Part shown: piece by piece, positions 63,177 through 64,000 of the stretch
Layout of the letters: each line of letters starts with the position of its first letter
Position numbering within the stretch: the first letter of the stretch is position 1
Assembly: GCF_000381545.1 (NCBI RefSeq)
Contig: NZ_KB906679.1
Span: 1-64,000, forward strand
Reading direction: 5' to 3'
Source of the DNA: Rhodonellum psychrophilum GCM71 = DSM 17998
GTDB taxonomy: Bacteria > Bacteroidota > Bacteroidia > Cytophagales > Cyclobacteriaceae
Length of the DNA: 64,000 bases
Program-made: the position numbers and the translations under genes
Notes under the pieces: generated by a model
Seen by the model: the letters and a program-made list of their open reading frames with translations, nothing else
The model's database searches: none
Told to the model about the DNA's origin: nothing

Positions 63177-64000
63177 TTACCCCATTTTTTGTGGTATATC
63201 CGTAGGTTCATCGCCTTTGATTTTTGAATTTGGGAAGAACACCCTTTTCGGATTTTTCTTCAGTTCGGCCATCACCGCTTCAAATAGTTTATTCTTGACC
63301 CTGCCTGAATTTTTTGGTTCCACCAAGTAGCGCACAGTCACTTGTATCCATGTGTTGGGATTTGCTGATAAAATAACAGAAGGATATTCATTTACGTCCA
63401 GTTCATCCACCGGGGTGTCGGCCAATATTTTCTTAAAACGCTTTACCCGTCTTACCATGGCTTCACCGATTTCTTTTTCGACAACACTTTTCACGGTATC
63501 GGTGGTAAATTTAAAATCACTTTCATAGGATATAAAAAAACTAAGTTCATTCCAAATGAAAGGAAATAAAGGCCATGAGTAATTGTATACATATTCACTG
63601 AATACTTTTGAGTTGGCAAATCTTATGATGCGTCCGCTGGGATGGTCGCCTGATAAATAATCGCCGTTAAATTCCCAAAGGGTGGTATCAAGGTAGCCAA
63701 CATTGATGATGTCGCCGAAGACACTGCCAATCCGTATGCGGTCACCGACTTCGTAAGGCTTACGGGTAAGAATGTAAATCCATCCAAAAAAACTGGTAAT
63801 CAGGTTTTGTAAGGCAAAGCCAAGGATTAGGGAGACAATCCCAAATGAAACCATGGCGGCATACCAGTTCGCAAAGAGCAGCGAGAGGACAATCACGAGG
63901 ATCAGCAGACCGGCAAACAAGTCTGCAATCCGGTTGAAATTAAATACAGTGGTTTTATTTTCAATTTTGCGGTCAAATACTTTTTTCAAAAGCCTTGTTG
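63177..64000 (-). CDS. MscS-family mechanosensitive channel, N-terminus outside window
   Basis: At least 270 residues; the frame stays open to the window edge, so the first helices are missing. Seen: the pore-helix region (LFANWYAAMVSFGIVSLILGFALQNLITSFFGWIYIL), the beta domain RKPYEVGDRIRIGSVFGDIINVGYLDTTLWEFNGDYL, PSGRIIRFANSKVF, and a C-terminal domain ending in DIPQKMG. Opens under membrane tension to release solutes. A TTG at 63989 could be mistaken for a start, but the alignment points to upstream sequence. Confidence 0.88.
   Translation of the reverse strand, partial: TRLLKKVFDRKIENKTTVFNFNRIADLFAGLLILVIVLSLLFANWYAAMVSFGIVSLILGFALQNLITSFFGWIYILTRKPYEVGDRIRIGSVFGDIINVGYLDTTLWEFNGDYLSGDHPSGRIIRFANSKVFSEYVYNYSWPLFPFIWNELSFFISYESDFKFTTDTVKSVVEKEIGEAMVRRVKRFKKILADTPVDELDVNEYPSVILSANPNTWIQVTVRYLVEPKNSGRVKNKLFEAVMAELKKNPKRVFFPNSKIKGDEPTDIPQKMG

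Overview
The window looks like a chromosomal segment of a Bacteroidota bacterium, most likely Cytophagales and probably Cyclobacteriaceae (Algoriphagus-like). The grounds are the outer-membrane families present (CarboxypepD_reg/TonB-type barrel, alginate-export porin), the MoxR-DUF58-BatA-DUF4175 cluster, a two-component-propeller (Y_Y_Y) protein, the Bacteroidota form of SdhA/SdhB, short or weak ribosome-binding sites and long AT-rich intergenic spaces. No rRNA, tRNA or CRISPR array was seen.

Layout. 1-3740: the end of an IS110-family element has cut the last gene of a minus-strand operon (ArsR regulator, thioredoxin, rhodanese, CxC permease, DinB, and an acetolactate decarboxylase-FmdE fusion). 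Near-identical palindromes lie upstream of arsR and upstream of the thioredoxin gene. 4143-6614: small accessory genes (outer-membrane protein, membrane protein, YjaB-like GNAT, UPF0158). 6851-9556: PEP carboxylase. 10244-11922: an HNH/GIY-YIG nuclease pair. 12339-17220: persulfide dioxygenase-rhodanese protein, ATP-grasp protein, alginate-type porin. 17445-30144: an anaerobic/nitrosative-stress-flavoured block with a large unknown Cys-rich protein behind a perfect CRP/FNR-type palindrome, Ric (YtfE/ScdA), an Rrf2 regulator, a complete nine-gene N-type (Na+-type) F-ATPase operon atpDCQRBEFAG, and a universal stress protein also preceded by an FNR-type palindrome. 30292-35368: an orphan protein with the N-terminus typical of eCIS (contractile injection) cargo, a TonB-type receptor and a small barrel. 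35763-37879: ArfB, EcsC, VOC. 38563-49107: an eight-gene plus-strand operon, TldD-TldE-(terminator)-DUF4159-MoxR-DUF58-BatA-DUF4175-membrane protein. 49564-53371: lipoprotein amidohydrolase and an unknown Gly-rich protein. 53860-57818: yefM-yoeB toxin-antitoxin sitting between two 336-bp direct repeats made of the 3' end of sdhB plus downstream DNA, then sdhB and sdhA. 58022-64000: LLM flavoprotein, a propeller sensor that has a phospho-acceptor helix but no kinase domain, a lone receiver, YwbE and a partial MscS channel.

The most striking non-genic structure is a family of about 166-171 bp intergenic elements. At least eleven full or partial copies in either orientation share inverted ends close to AACCCGnnnTATGCATT and a conserved internal order. 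They sit almost everywhere a long intergenic gap occurs. Two of them bracket a decayed yoeB remnant.

The best candidates for something undescribed are: the element family; the sdhB-3'/toxin-antitoxin duplication; the orphan eCIS-like cargo protein; the ArsR-controlled operon ending in the ALDC-FmdE fusion; and the sensor/receiver pair lacking a catalytic domain. All functional calls come from reading motifs by eye; no database search was possible.
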